Assembly: GCA_001970955.1 (NCBI GenBank)
Contig: MPUH01000031.1
Span: 62,001 to 126,000 of the forward strand
DNA: 64,000 nt
Direction: 5' to 3'
From: Stentor coeruleus
Taxonomy: Eukaryota > Ciliophora > Heterotrichea > Heterotrichida > Stentoridae
Under the pieces are notes generated by a model, which was not told the origin of the DNA, did not search any database, and saw only the letters and a program-made list of their open reading frames with translations. The translations under genes and the position numbers were made by a program. Below, piece by piece: positions 1 to 9,315 of this stretch (position 1 is the first letter of the stretch; every line of letters starts with the position of its first letter).

Positions 1-480
1 TTTATAGAAATAATGAGTTTTTTTTGTGTTGAAAAAGGTAGGTTTTGTATTGGAATTTTTGTGTAAGACAAAGTGTGGATTATTTATAAGTTGTTAAGAA
101 ATTATGATGATGTTTGGGAAAACAGAAATCTGAAAAAGTGTCTTTATTATAAGACACAATTTATCATCATAAAACTATGATGATTTTTTTTAAATAGTTT
201 GCAAATATTTCCCCAAAAGTATCAATCCAATACTTTATATCCATAATTTATGCCCGTATCTACTATAAAATAGATATATACAAAATACCAATATAACTAT
301 CAACTAAACTAATAATTATATATAAAAATAGCATATCCTTACATAATAAAAACCTTAAGCACATACAAATAAAATTACCTCTAAAACTAGAATTCTCATA
401 TAAAGCACTCCATATATACCCCGATTTCTCTAAACCCAATCCTAACGCTAAATTATCACATATCACATAATATAAACATA
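1..480. other. Intergenic, no gene seen
   Basis: No convincing coding region. Bases 1 to about 190 are T/G-rich on the plus strand, like the 3' flank of a plus gene lying off the left edge. From about 200 to 480 the DNA becomes A/C-rich, the usual 5' flank of the plus-strand gene starting at 481. Confidence 0.6.
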
Positions 481-2352
481 ATGAAAAAAAGAACTCTTAA
501 TTCAAACTCTGACCCGAAATTTGTCCCCGAAAAGAAGTTTAGAATACTATCTGCTAAGCCAAATTCCCTAGTTCTTCCCCATCTACGAGAAAACAATCAA
601 GCCTTAACAACCCGAAGACTAATCCTCCCACCAGAAGAACCTAAAAACATAGCAATACGTCATAAAAACTCAAAATCTGATTCATTTTTCTCACCAAGTC
701 CTAGAGGACATAATCCTCCAATAAAAACCTCATATGGTCATGAGTGGTCAGCAGCTTTAATGGGTGAAAAAATAATCCTCAAGCCAGATCCAAAGACCCA
801 AGCAGCAGAAGAATTATATCAAAGACTATTAAAAACTTTTAATGAACTTGATTCATTAGAATTAAATGATACAGAAAAACAAAGAGTTAAAAAATCAACA
901 ACTTTTGCTAATGTTGAAGAGAGAATTATGGAGATAAGTAGAGAAGCGATTAATGCCCAAAGTAGAGAAAATACAGAAAATTCGTTTATTCAAAAAAATA
1001 GGTCGCCGATTATGTTGAGCTTTGACACTACGTCTGAAGATGTATCTAAATATACACAGATTATTGATGAGCTTAAGAAAAAAATCACTAGACATGAGGA
1101 GGTATATGCTATTGATATTGGGATACTTAAGAAAAAAGTTGAGAAACGTAGAAAGGATTTTAAAAAACTTGAATGTGAGTATGAGAATTTGTTAGCTAAA
1201 CATGATAAAGCACTGTTTAAGTATGAGTCTTTGGTAAAATCAGCAAAAGATAGCGAAAAAATGCTTAAATCTGAAATTGAAGAGCTTAAACAGAAGCTTA
1301 AAGATATGAATGAGATGATACACAATAAAAACTACGAACTTGTTCAAGCAACAGGATACATGCAGAGAAATAAAATTGATCGAAGAGAAAAAGAAGAAAT
1401 TATTAAAGAATTACAAGACAAGATGTATCATTTAGCAGATATTAATACAAAGTATATATCTGAAGCTACATCTTTAAAGAGTCAATTAAAATCTTTACAG
1501 TCTGAAATAGAGATTGAAAAAAAATCTGCTTCACTTTTACCATCAGCACTTTCTGATATAAAATCTTTACAGTTGTTGAATTCAGATCTTGAAGAAAGGC
1601 TTAGAATATCAGAAATTAGTATAGAAAATTTGCAAGGAAAACTTGGGAAGGCTAATGAAGAGCTATCGAGTTGCCGTGAAAAAGCTGAGGAAAATGATTC
1701 GATTCTGAGATCTACTATAGAAAAACTTATGTCTGCAACTATGGCTACCCCGTCAAATTCTCATGTACCTCAAGATCATCCTAAAATTCGTAGACATTCA
1801 GACCACACACAAAAATCACTAGACAATATTTCATCAGATATGAACATAAAACTCCTAAACAAGTTACAAACAATGAAAGATAACATGATTGGTAGTCAAC
1901 AAGATATAGAAAAATACAAAAAAGATATCGAGTACTATAAAAAGTCTTTAGAAGAAAGAGATGAATTCATAAAACAAGTTGAAAGCAAACTAATAAGCGA
2001 AATGGAAGAAGAAAAACTATATGCAAGAAAAGAAGTAATACGAGATATTTTTAGATTTATCAAACAATATGAAAAATCTAAAGGTAAATTTTATGATTTA
2101 TATTCTTGTGAAAGGTGTAAAGATAATATTATTAGGCAAATTTTCTGGCCATGTGAAAGTGATGTTTGTAAAAGAATAGCTGATATTGAAGAAGTATGTG
2201 AGAATTGTAGAATCCCAGGGAAAACTGTTAAAGTCAGAATGCTTAAAGAATTGATAAAAGAGTTTAAGGATAAGTTTATGGGTGAGGAAGGTGAAGAGGA
2301 AAAAGATATAAGTGTTAAGAATGTGAAAGATGGCTTTATAGTGAATAATTAA
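481..2352 (+). CDS. Coiled-coil array paralogue A, with C-terminal Cys pairs
   Basis: Unrecognised 623-residue protein, first member of a six-gene paralogous array. The N-terminus is basic and Ser/Pro-rich (MKKRTLNSNSDPKF, then LPHLRENN near residue 33). Long charged coiled coils cover roughly residues 190-420 and 450-535. The family signature (YAIDIGILKKKVEKRRK, near residue 209) and the C-terminal coil motif DIEYYKKSLEERDEFI align with the minus-strand paralogues. The stretch KNYELVQATGYMQR matches KNLELAQINEYMQR of the gene at 9316-10830, making that its nearest internal match. Unlike the others, it ends in a segment with six cysteines in pairs (residues 543/546, 558/563, 573/576), which may bind a metal; this is inference. 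It is the only plus-strand member and converges on its neighbour at 2667. Function is unknown; a structural or scaffold role is a guess from the coiled coils. Confidence 0.9.
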   Translation: MKKRTLNSNSDPKFVPEKKFRILSAKPNSLVLPHLRENNQALTTRRLILPPEEPKNIAIRHKNSKSDSFFSPSPRGHNPPIKTSYGHEWSAALMGEKIILKPDPKTQAAEELYQRLLKTFNELDSLELNDTEKQRVKKSTTFANVEERIMEISREAINAQSRENTENSFIQKNRSPIMLSFDTTSEDVSKYTQIIDELKKKITRHEEVYAIDIGILKKKVEKRRKDFKKLECEYENLLAKHDKALFKYESLVKSAKDSEKMLKSEIEELKQKLKDMNEMIHNKNYELVQATGYMQRNKIDRREKEEIIKELQDKMYHLADINTKYISEATSLKSQLKSLQSEIEIEKKSASLLPSALSDIKSLQLLNSDLEERLRISEISIENLQGKLGKANEELSSCREKAEENDSILRSTIEKLMSATMATPSNSHVPQDHPKIRRHSDHTQKSLDNISSDMNIKLLNKLQTMKDNMIGSQQDIEKYKKDIEYYKKSLEERDEFIKQVESKLISEMEEEKLYARKEVIRDIFRFIKQYEKSKGKFYDLYSCERCKDNIIRQIFWPCESDVCKRIADIEEVCENCRIPGKTVKVRMLKELIKEFKDKFMGEEGEEEKDISVKNVKDGFIVNN

Positions 2353-2666
2353 TTCGGAGATTAGAATAATTCTAATTTTTATTAGGAAAATTGTATTTAG
2401 AGATTTTTTTTGTATGGATGATAAGGTTTTCTTGTAAAGGAGTATCGAGGTTGAGGTAGTTTTTGAAAAATTAATAAAAAAATAGGTTTAAATTATTTAC
2501 ACGACATATAAAAATTTAGCAAAATTAAGAATTAGTTAAACTTAAGATTTTATTTTTCCATATCATTTATTGTATAACAATATACTATAATCACTAGGAA
2601 GAAATTTAAACTATTATATACTCCATTAAAAAAACCAAATATATTTTTTTACCTATAATAATTACG
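2353..2666. other. Convergent intergenic spacer
   Basis: Lies between two convergent stop codons. T/G-rich to about 2470, then A/C-rich, which is the 3'-flank composition of each gene on its own coding strand. No gene seen. Confidence 0.6.
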
Positions 2667-4349
2667 TTAATCCTTTCCTTCAATTAGAATAAATTCATTA
2701 TTGAACTCATTGATATACTCAGTAAAAACCTCATACTCGCCTTCTAAAGCATTTAGACAATCCATTATAATCTTATCAAATGATTCATTATCACTCATAT
2801 TCCCAATATTTTTTCTGGTTTTCATAATATCAGTATGGATTTTTATATAATCCAACTTTTTTTGATATTTATCCATAAGTTTGACTATACTTTTTAGCAC
2901 AGCCTCTCTACAATTATTAACTTCCTTATCAACATCCTCTTTGAATTTTTTTTCCATCATTTTAATCTGAGCGCATTTTTCCTCTATATTTTTTCTCGCA
3001 TATTCTAAATCCTTACAATTTTTTTCATTATCTTCCTTATACTCTTTAATCTCTTCTTTTAAAATATCAATACTTCTAAGCATTTTCTCATAAACTTCAT
3101 CTTGATTCTCAGATATTCCATTAGAAATATTAAAATACCTCAAAGTCTTAGTCCTAGAAAATTTTGTTTGATAATTTATCCCCTCATTAGAAATATTCCT
3201 TTCTTTGTTTTTTATTTTTTTTTCTATTTCTATATTTTTTCTTATCTGCTCAGCATGTATTTGCGATATATTTTTTCTCTCTTCAATCGCATATTCTAAA
3301 ATAGACTGAGTATTTCCTAATTTAATCTGGAGCTTAAGATTGTCTTCTTTAAGATTTTGCATTTCATCAAGGTTCTTTATATAATTTTCACATTTAGTTT
3401 TTTGTTCTTCATATAAAACATTTGTTGCGGTAATTGAAGCTTTTAACGTTTTTATTATATTTTCTTGTTTCTGAGCATCAAACTCCATAGTTATAAGTTT
3501 CCTTTGTAATGATATAATCTTATCTTCATTTTCTTTCTTGATATTATCACAATATTCATGTAAATCAGCGATTTGACTTGATTTAAAATTTAGTTCGTTT
3601 TGTAGATTTTCGACTTCTTTTGACAGTTTTTTTATTTCGTTTGTATAAAATTCTTTGTTTTTTTCTATTTTTTCAGTAATTTCATTATGTTTCTTGTTTA
3701 ATGTTTCATATCTTTGTATTAGTATTTTATGGTTGACTTTGTTTTGTTTGTACTTTTGCTTATATTTTTCGATTTCTTTTTTCAGCATGTTTGTATCAGT
3801 TATATAAGCTTCTTCAAGATGTTCGTATTTTATTAAAGAACTCGATAATTGTTCGCATAAAGTTTCATTTTCACATTTTTCAAAGGAATTTTTTTCTTGG
3901 TCAGGAGTATTTTTATTAGTTTTTTCTTTATTAAATTTAAGGTTGTATATGAAATGATCTTCTTCTATAGCTGCTGCTGTAACTTTGAATTTATATGATT
4001 CCTTTAATGATGGGATTATTGAGTCAGTGAATTCCAGGTTTGAAGTTGAGTTTGATTTTTCAGGGAAATTGCTTAAGGTGTTAGTTATGGCTGTTTGGGA
4101 GAAAGTATCAGAAAATCCGAATGGAGATGTTGAGTCTTTGCTTCGTGGTGAGTTGTTTTCAGATTTAGATTTTTTAGATTTTGAGTTTTTTTGTAACTCT
4201 GGAAGTAAACTTTGTCTGGAAGTAGTTAGCATATTCCCATCTCTAATTTGTGGTAGTAAAAACGATTTATGTTTCCTTGTAGCTTTAGGGCTTAGCTTTA
4301 CTTCACCTAAATTAGCGTCTGATCTATACTTTTTAATCCTTTTATTCAT
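2667..4349 (-). CDS. Coiled-coil array paralogue B
   Basis: Unrecognised 560-residue protein of the coiled-coil array. It starts MNKRIKKYRSDANL, followed by HKSFLLPQIRDGNMLTTSRQ (residues 27-46) and a Lys/Ser-rich tract with SP sites (residues 55-75). A conserved patch (YKFKVTAAAIEE, residues 119-130) precedes the coiled-coil region from about residue 165. The array signature AYITDTNMLKKEIEKYKQKY is at residues 181-200, and the C-terminal motif DLEYARKNIEEK lies in the last 120 residues. It is most similar to the next gene (4751-6487): the N-terminal motif, the AAAIEE patch and the coil signature all align with few changes, so this pair is probably the most recent duplication in the array. 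No enzymatic domain, signal peptide or membrane segment is visible. Function unknown. Confidence 0.9.
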   Translation of the reverse strand: MNKRIKKYRSDANLGEVKLSPKATRKHKSFLLPQIRDGNMLTTSRQSLLPELQKNSKSKKSKSENNSPRSKDSTSPFGFSDTFSQTAITNTLSNFPEKSNSTSNLEFTDSIIPSLKESYKFKVTAAAIEEDHFIYNLKFNKEKTNKNTPDQEKNSFEKCENETLCEQLSSSLIKYEHLEEAYITDTNMLKKEIEKYKQKYKQNKVNHKILIQRYETLNKKHNEITEKIEKNKEFYTNEIKKLSKEVENLQNELNFKSSQIADLHEYCDNIKKENEDKIISLQRKLITMEFDAQKQENIIKTLKASITATNVLYEEQKTKCENYIKNLDEMQNLKEDNLKLQIKLGNTQSILEYAIEERKNISQIHAEQIRKNIEIEKKIKNKERNISNEGINYQTKFSRTKTLRYFNISNGISENQDEVYEKMLRSIDILKEEIKEYKEDNEKNCKDLEYARKNIEEKCAQIKMMEKKFKEDVDKEVNNCREAVLKSIVKLMDKYQKKLDYIKIHTDIMKTRKNIGNMSDNESFDKIIMDCLNALEGEYEVFTEYINEFNNEFILIEGKD

Positions 4350-4750
4350 ATTATTATAATCATATTCCTATTATATTTATTTTTTTATATCCAAAAGCCT
4401 GCTTGAAAACTATATCTTTTATCAGAACCCCAAAAATATAATATTCTCCCCTTGTACCAACTTAAAAACTGTAAATTTACTAATAAAAATGTAACTGAAA
4501 TTTATATATTATATAAATTATACCTTAAGCTTAATAGTAAAAACAATATATAATCAGCAACTTAAATATAATAAACATTAGATATTATAAAATATATACT
4601 TAGAATAATATCATAAAAATATAACTCTAATCGTAACTTTGATAAACAAAAATAAAAAACTATTCTTTAATATGCTTATAATACATATATTTATATATCC
4701 TAAATAGACAAACCTAAAAAAAACCTATAAAACTTACGTTTATTTACTTT
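4350..4750. other. Intergenic spacer between paralogues B and C
   Basis: About 400 bp of AT-rich DNA between two minus-strand genes. It holds the 5' flank of paralogue B and the 3' flank of paralogue C. No gene seen. Confidence 0.6.
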
Positions 4751-6487
4751 CTAATTACTTAAATCTGAATAAAACTCGTTTTCAAACTCTTTAATAAGTT
4801 CAGTCAAAAAATCATGCCCATTTTGCAAAGCATGCAAACAATCTCCATTAACCCTAACTACCGAAAAATCACCATCAGCATTTATTATATTTTTACCATT
4901 CAAAGCACAGTTAATCTGAAAACAAAAACCATCAATTTTCTTATCATATTTCTTCATAAGTTTATATACACTTTTCACAACTTCAGCTTTACAATTTTTA
5001 ACTTTATTCTCAACATCTTCACTAAACTTTTTTTCCATCAAATTTATTAACACATTCCTATCTTCAGCATTTTTTTTCGCATAAGCTAAATCCTTATTTA
5101 ATTTCTCATTATCTTCTTTACAAACCCTTATTTCATCTTTTAACATAGTAATATTTTTAAGCATATTCTCATAAGTATCATCTATATTTTCTCCTAATGT
5201 ACTATTAAAGCTTGTATTTCTAAGAGTAGTTCTAATGATTTTTACTGGGGAATTTTTTTCAGTAGAAATATTTGTTATGATATTTTGCAATTTTTTTTCT
5301 ATCTCTGAGAACTTTTTTTTCTCTTCAGCATGTGTTTGTAATATTTTTATTTTCTCTTCAGTATATGATTGTGATATATTTTTCTTATCTTCTATAGCGA
5401 AATCAAGTAAAGATTGGGTGTTGTTTATTTTAGTTTGCAATTTAAGGTTCTGGTCTTTGAGTTCTTGGATTTCTATAAAACTAATTTTTAGGGATTCAGA
5501 TAACTTTTTTTTTTCTTCTTGAAGAACTTTTGTTGCTGTGGATAAATCTGTTAATGAATTTATTTCATCGGATTGCTTTTTATTAGACAACTCCATGATA
5601 GATAGTTTTTCATTCAAATTTGTTATTCTATTTTCATTATCCCTTCGTATTTTATTGTAATAATCACATAGTCTTATTATTTCATTACTCTTTAAGCATT
5701 GCTCATTTTCCAAGTTCCTCACATCATTTTGTAATCTTTTGATTTCTTCTATATAAAACTCTTTATTTTTTTCTATTTGGTCTACTTTTACATTATACTT
5801 TTGACTCAATGTTTCATATCTTTGTGATAATATTTTATGATCAACTTTGATTTGCTTGTATTTTCGCTTATATTTTTCAATCTCTTTTTTTAAAATATCA
5901 GTATCAGTTATATAATTTTCTTCAAGTTTTTTATATTTTTTAGTGTTATTTTCTAATTGTCCTATAAGTGTTTCGTTTTCTCCATCGTTAATAAGATTAT
6001 TGATTTTTTTATCAGGGTCATCGATTTTTAAATTAGAATTTTCTTTATGAAATTTTAGATGATATTTTAGAGGTTCTTCTTCTATGGCTGCGGCTATAAC
6101 TTTGAATTTGTATATTTCTTTTGGTATTGGAAAATTTGTCTCTGGATTTTCAGAGGATGATTGGAAGTATCGAGAAGTGTTATGATTTAAAGGTTTTTCT
6201 GAGGAAATATTTAAGCTTATGGATTTAGCTCTTTGGGAAAATTGGTCAAATGTACTAGATGGAGGTATTGAGTCTGAGCTTTGAGGGGAATTTGCTTCAG
6301 ACTTGGACTTTTTTGATTTAAGGTCTTTTTGTGACTCAGTAATTAAGTTTTGTTTGGAAGTTGAAAGCAAGTTGCTATCTTTTATTTGTGGCAAAAGAAA
6401 CGACTTATGCTTTCTTTGAACTGTAGGACTTGTACTTACTGTATTGATATTAACATCAGAACGATGTTTTTGTATCCTTTTATTCAT
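4751..6487 (-). CDS. Coiled-coil array paralogue C
   Basis: Unrecognised 578-residue protein, closest relative of the adjacent 2667-4349 gene. Shared features are the start MNKRIQKHRSDVN, the motif HKSFLLPQIKDSNLLSTSKQ (residues 27-46), the Lys/Ser tract KSKKSKSEANSP, the patch YKFKVIAAAIEEE near residue 126, and the signature NYITDTDILKKEIEKYKRKY at residues 191-210. A long coiled coil follows to about residue 500, including the shared DLAYAKKNAEDRN motif. After that comes a roughly 80-residue tail (KNCKAEVVKSVYKLMKKYDK) that is conserved in paralogue B but absent from the 9316 and 11243 genes. No catalytic domain is seen. The arrangement suggests tandem duplication of one ancestral gene. 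Function unknown. Confidence 0.9.
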   Translation of the reverse strand: MNKRIQKHRSDVNINTVSTSPTVQRKHKSFLLPQIKDSNLLSTSKQNLITESQKDLKSKKSKSEANSPQSSDSIPPSSTFDQFSQRAKSISLNISSEKPLNHNTSRYFQSSSENPETNFPIPKEIYKFKVIAAAIEEEPLKYHLKFHKENSNLKIDDPDKKINNLINDGENETLIGQLENNTKKYKKLEENYITDTDILKKEIEKYKRKYKQIKVDHKILSQRYETLSQKYNVKVDQIEKNKEFYIEEIKRLQNDVRNLENEQCLKSNEIIRLCDYYNKIRRDNENRITNLNEKLSIMELSNKKQSDEINSLTDLSTATKVLQEEKKKLSESLKISFIEIQELKDQNLKLQTKINNTQSLLDFAIEDKKNISQSYTEEKIKILQTHAEEKKKFSEIEKKLQNIITNISTEKNSPVKIIRTTLRNTSFNSTLGENIDDTYENMLKNITMLKDEIRVCKEDNEKLNKDLAYAKKNAEDRNVLINLMEKKFSEDVENKVKNCKAEVVKSVYKLMKKYDKKIDGFCFQINCALNGKNIINADGDFSVVRVNGDCLHALQNGHDFLTELIKEFENEFYSDLSN

Positions 6488-7266
6488 ATTTTTATAACTC
6501 CTACTATTAATAAAATTTTAAAGATATTAGTATGATTTCAATGCATATCAACAAATATTTGCAGGAATATTAGTTTTACATATCCAAGTCAGATTTTATA
6601 AAATTATGATTAGATTTTTTTGAAAGAAATGTAACTGATCTAGTAAAAAAACATATAAATATATATTTGAAAAACTGTTATGTTTAATAGTTTATATAAT
6701 AAAAGGTTTATATGAAATAATAATATTTTGAATAAACGTATTTCACATATAAAAAGCATTAAAAATCAAATGATAATTTTATATTATTAAGCAACTTTAG
6801 CCTTTTCTCGTAATTTCCTCTGTTATCCAATAAAGTGCTTTTAGTATCAAAATTCTAAAAACCTTTAATCATCACTTTCTATATAAATTTTTTGATTCCT
6901 CTATTCAAATATTAATCATATTCCTTAGAATATCCTTATTAACTATAAAATCTAGCTTAATAAAATATTTTTTGTCAATAATAGTCCAAAACTATAATTC
7001 GAATTTTGTATATAACCCAAAGCCTACTTAAGAATAAATTCCACAATTTTGTCCAATCATCCTCAAAAGTCTTAACCAAACTAACCTATATTAAAACTAA
7101 GTAAATTTTAAAGAAAAATACTCAAAAACGAAAAAAAAATTTTTTCCACAGGAATTACAAATTTTATAAAAAAAAGTCAACGCAAAATGTTTAAAAAACT
7201 AAATTTAATATTTTAAAAAACAGTATAATTCATTGATAATTTTATATGTTCATCAATGCTTTATCT
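6488..7266. other. Intergenic, 3' side of the short paralogue D
   Basis: AT-rich. About 6490-6800 has the composition of the 5' flank of the minus-strand gene C, and 6830-7130 that of a minus-strand 3' flank. I looked here for the missing C-terminal coiled coil of paralogue D and for a 15-nt intron leading into it, and found neither. Confidence 0.55.
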
Positions 7267-8130
7267 TTACATGCATTCCAATATTTCATCGATTCTTACT
7301 TTTTCTCCATTCTTTTCTTCATCATCCTTAAACTTTTTCTGTAACTCACTAATTTCCTTAATATACCTCTGTTGATTACTACTAATAATCTCTAAGGACT
7401 TTTTATATCTATCTTTAAGCAAATTAATCTGGGAAATTGCTTTTCTATACTGTTTTTCCATAGCTTTATACTTAATTGTACGTTTTTCAAGTTTACTTTT
7501 CAATGAGCAAGTATCATTGCAATATATCTCTTCAAATTTCTTATATAGTCCTTTCATACAATCAATTTCTTTTCTCATCTTAAGAATTTCTTGATCTTTT
7601 TCTTCAGTTGTCATATTTTTAAATTCTAGATTTTCTTCTTCTGGATTTATTGATTCTTTAATTTCGCATTTTTTTGTATTATTATTTGGTGAGTGTATTT
7701 CATCATTTTTTTGACTATTTTCTTCACAGGTTATAGTTATAAATATATGATTATCATTATTTTGTGATGATGTATTTGAAGAAGATGATAATTGCTTTAG
7801 GTTGTAAACATTTTGTATTGGAAGTTTTGGATTTTCGAGTTTTTGAGAATTTTTTATTGCTTTGTGTGAGAATTTTATAGAGCTGGCCCATTTTTCAAAG
7901 TTAATATGTTTGTTAGAAGAAGTCTGTAGAAGTGGGGTGGATTTGGATTGAGGGAGTTTAATTTTTTGATTTAGGTTTGAGTGTTTAAGTTGTTTAAGAG
8001 GTACTTGAAGACTGTTATTAGTTATCAACTGTGGTAATCTATATGAAGTACTATCTGATCCTTGTAGAAAGCTAGCTTTAGACTTGGTGAATTTAGGATC
8101 TGAACTAAAATTTTCTAGTTGCTTATTCAT
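7267..8130 (-). CDS. Coiled-coil array paralogue D, short form
   Basis: Unrecognised 287-residue member of the array, about half the length of its neighbours. The N-terminus (MNKQLENFSSDPKF, then YRLPQLITNNSLQVPLKQ from residue 30) resembles paralogue A, which shares the SDPKF run. The signature IYCNDTCSLKSKLEKRTIKY is at residues 202-220. The protein stops about 67 residues later, at ILECM, just after the RYIKEISELQKK segment that in the others leads into the long coil. The whole central and C-terminal coiled coil is therefore missing. The remaining frame is clean, with no internal stops across 287 codons. It could be a functional short variant or a gene recently truncated by loss of its 3' half. 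Sequence alone does not decide. Confidence 0.8.
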   Translation of the reverse strand: MNKQLENFSSDPKFTKSKASFLQGSDSTSYRLPQLITNNSLQVPLKQLKHSNLNQKIKLPQSKSTPLLQTSSNKHINFEKWASSIKFSHKAIKNSQKLENPKLPIQNVYNLKQLSSSSNTSSQNNDNHIFITITCEENSQKNDEIHSPNNNTKKCEIKESINPEEENLEFKNMTTEEKDQEILKMRKEIDCMKGLYKKFEEIYCNDTCSLKSKLEKRTIKYKAMEKQYRKAISQINLLKDRYKKSLEIISSNQQRYIKEISELQKKFKDDEEKNGEKVRIDEILECM

Positions 8131-9315
8131 ATTTTTATATAAGAATTATTATTAACATAATAAAAAGAAAGTAAATTGACAAGTTTGGTTTAATAAATAA
8201 ACTCGAAAAATAAAAATCTAAATCCTTATTTAGAAAGCTAGTCAGAGAGTTTTTTTTTATTAAAATCCTACTTTACTTCTCATTTTAGATTTAAGAAGCT
8301 TATAAAATTGTAACAGCTAAATTTTTTTCATTAAGATGAAAAAAATGGTATTGGAAATTTTTATAGTATAAACATGAAATTCTCGATATAAGGAAAGTTG
8401 ATAGTAGATGAAATTTATTATATTTGATAAATTTTGTATATAAAATGTAATGATAAGCATTTTTATATAGAAAAAATTAAGAAATCACTGTGATTAGTAA
8501 TTTTTATTGATGCTAATGGAAATGATGTAAAAGATAAGTTTAAGGTACTTGAGATTTTGTTATAAGTTATTATAAGATTAGTGCTATTGAATTTTTTGTT
8601 CTTGAGCGATGATATAGATTTTTATTGTATATTCGAATACTACAATAAAGTTATCGTAGGTTAAATGATATAGTTAAAACATCGTGTATATATTTGTATA
8701 TCTAATTACTGAATATTAAAAATGAATTATAATTTTGTCTGATTATAAATGATTTTTATTTGTTTTGTCTTTTAAATGGTTTATTCTTACTCTTTTTATT
8801 AGCTTTCACTTATTAGCCTAATAAGATTTTATAAGAAATTTATTATATCATTACATAATAAGAAATATCACTAAAATCCTGTTTAAGATCAAGATAAGCA
8901 TCCTGCACCAATTAATTTTTACTCATTCTTTATACAATTAACATAAAAGTAATTTTAAATGAGATGGTAAATTAAATGTAGTTGTTTTAAAGTATTTAAC
9001 ATCAAATATTTGTATATCCTTTTCTTTTATAGACAGATTCACAGTTTATCTTGATTTTCTTGTGCTTTTTGACAATTTATTTTATATTTTCTATGTATTA
9101 TATTTATTCAATTCACTTCCAATAATATTAAATACGAATAAATATAATTTTACCTAAAAAAACTATCAAAAAAAGTAAGTAATTATTTTAGTTCTCTCAT
9201 TTTTATACCTTCTTTAAGCTTTTAAGTATCCCTTTTTTGCAGATATTTAAAGCATTTTATTTAACATATTTTCTTTATTATATTATAAACTCTCTTATCC
9301 ATATACTTTATAATT
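8131..9315. other. Intergenic between paralogues D and E
   Basis: About 1.2 kb. The first part (to about 8800) is T/G-leaning on the plus strand, matching the 5' flank of the minus gene D. The rest is mixed to A/C-leaning, matching the 3' flank of gene E. No ORF or repeat is convincing. Confidence 0.55.

Noticed and set aside
263-466. Minus-strand 67-codon ORF
   Set aside because: Lies in the A/C-rich 5' flank of the 481 gene; composition reflects that bias and there is no recognisable domain.
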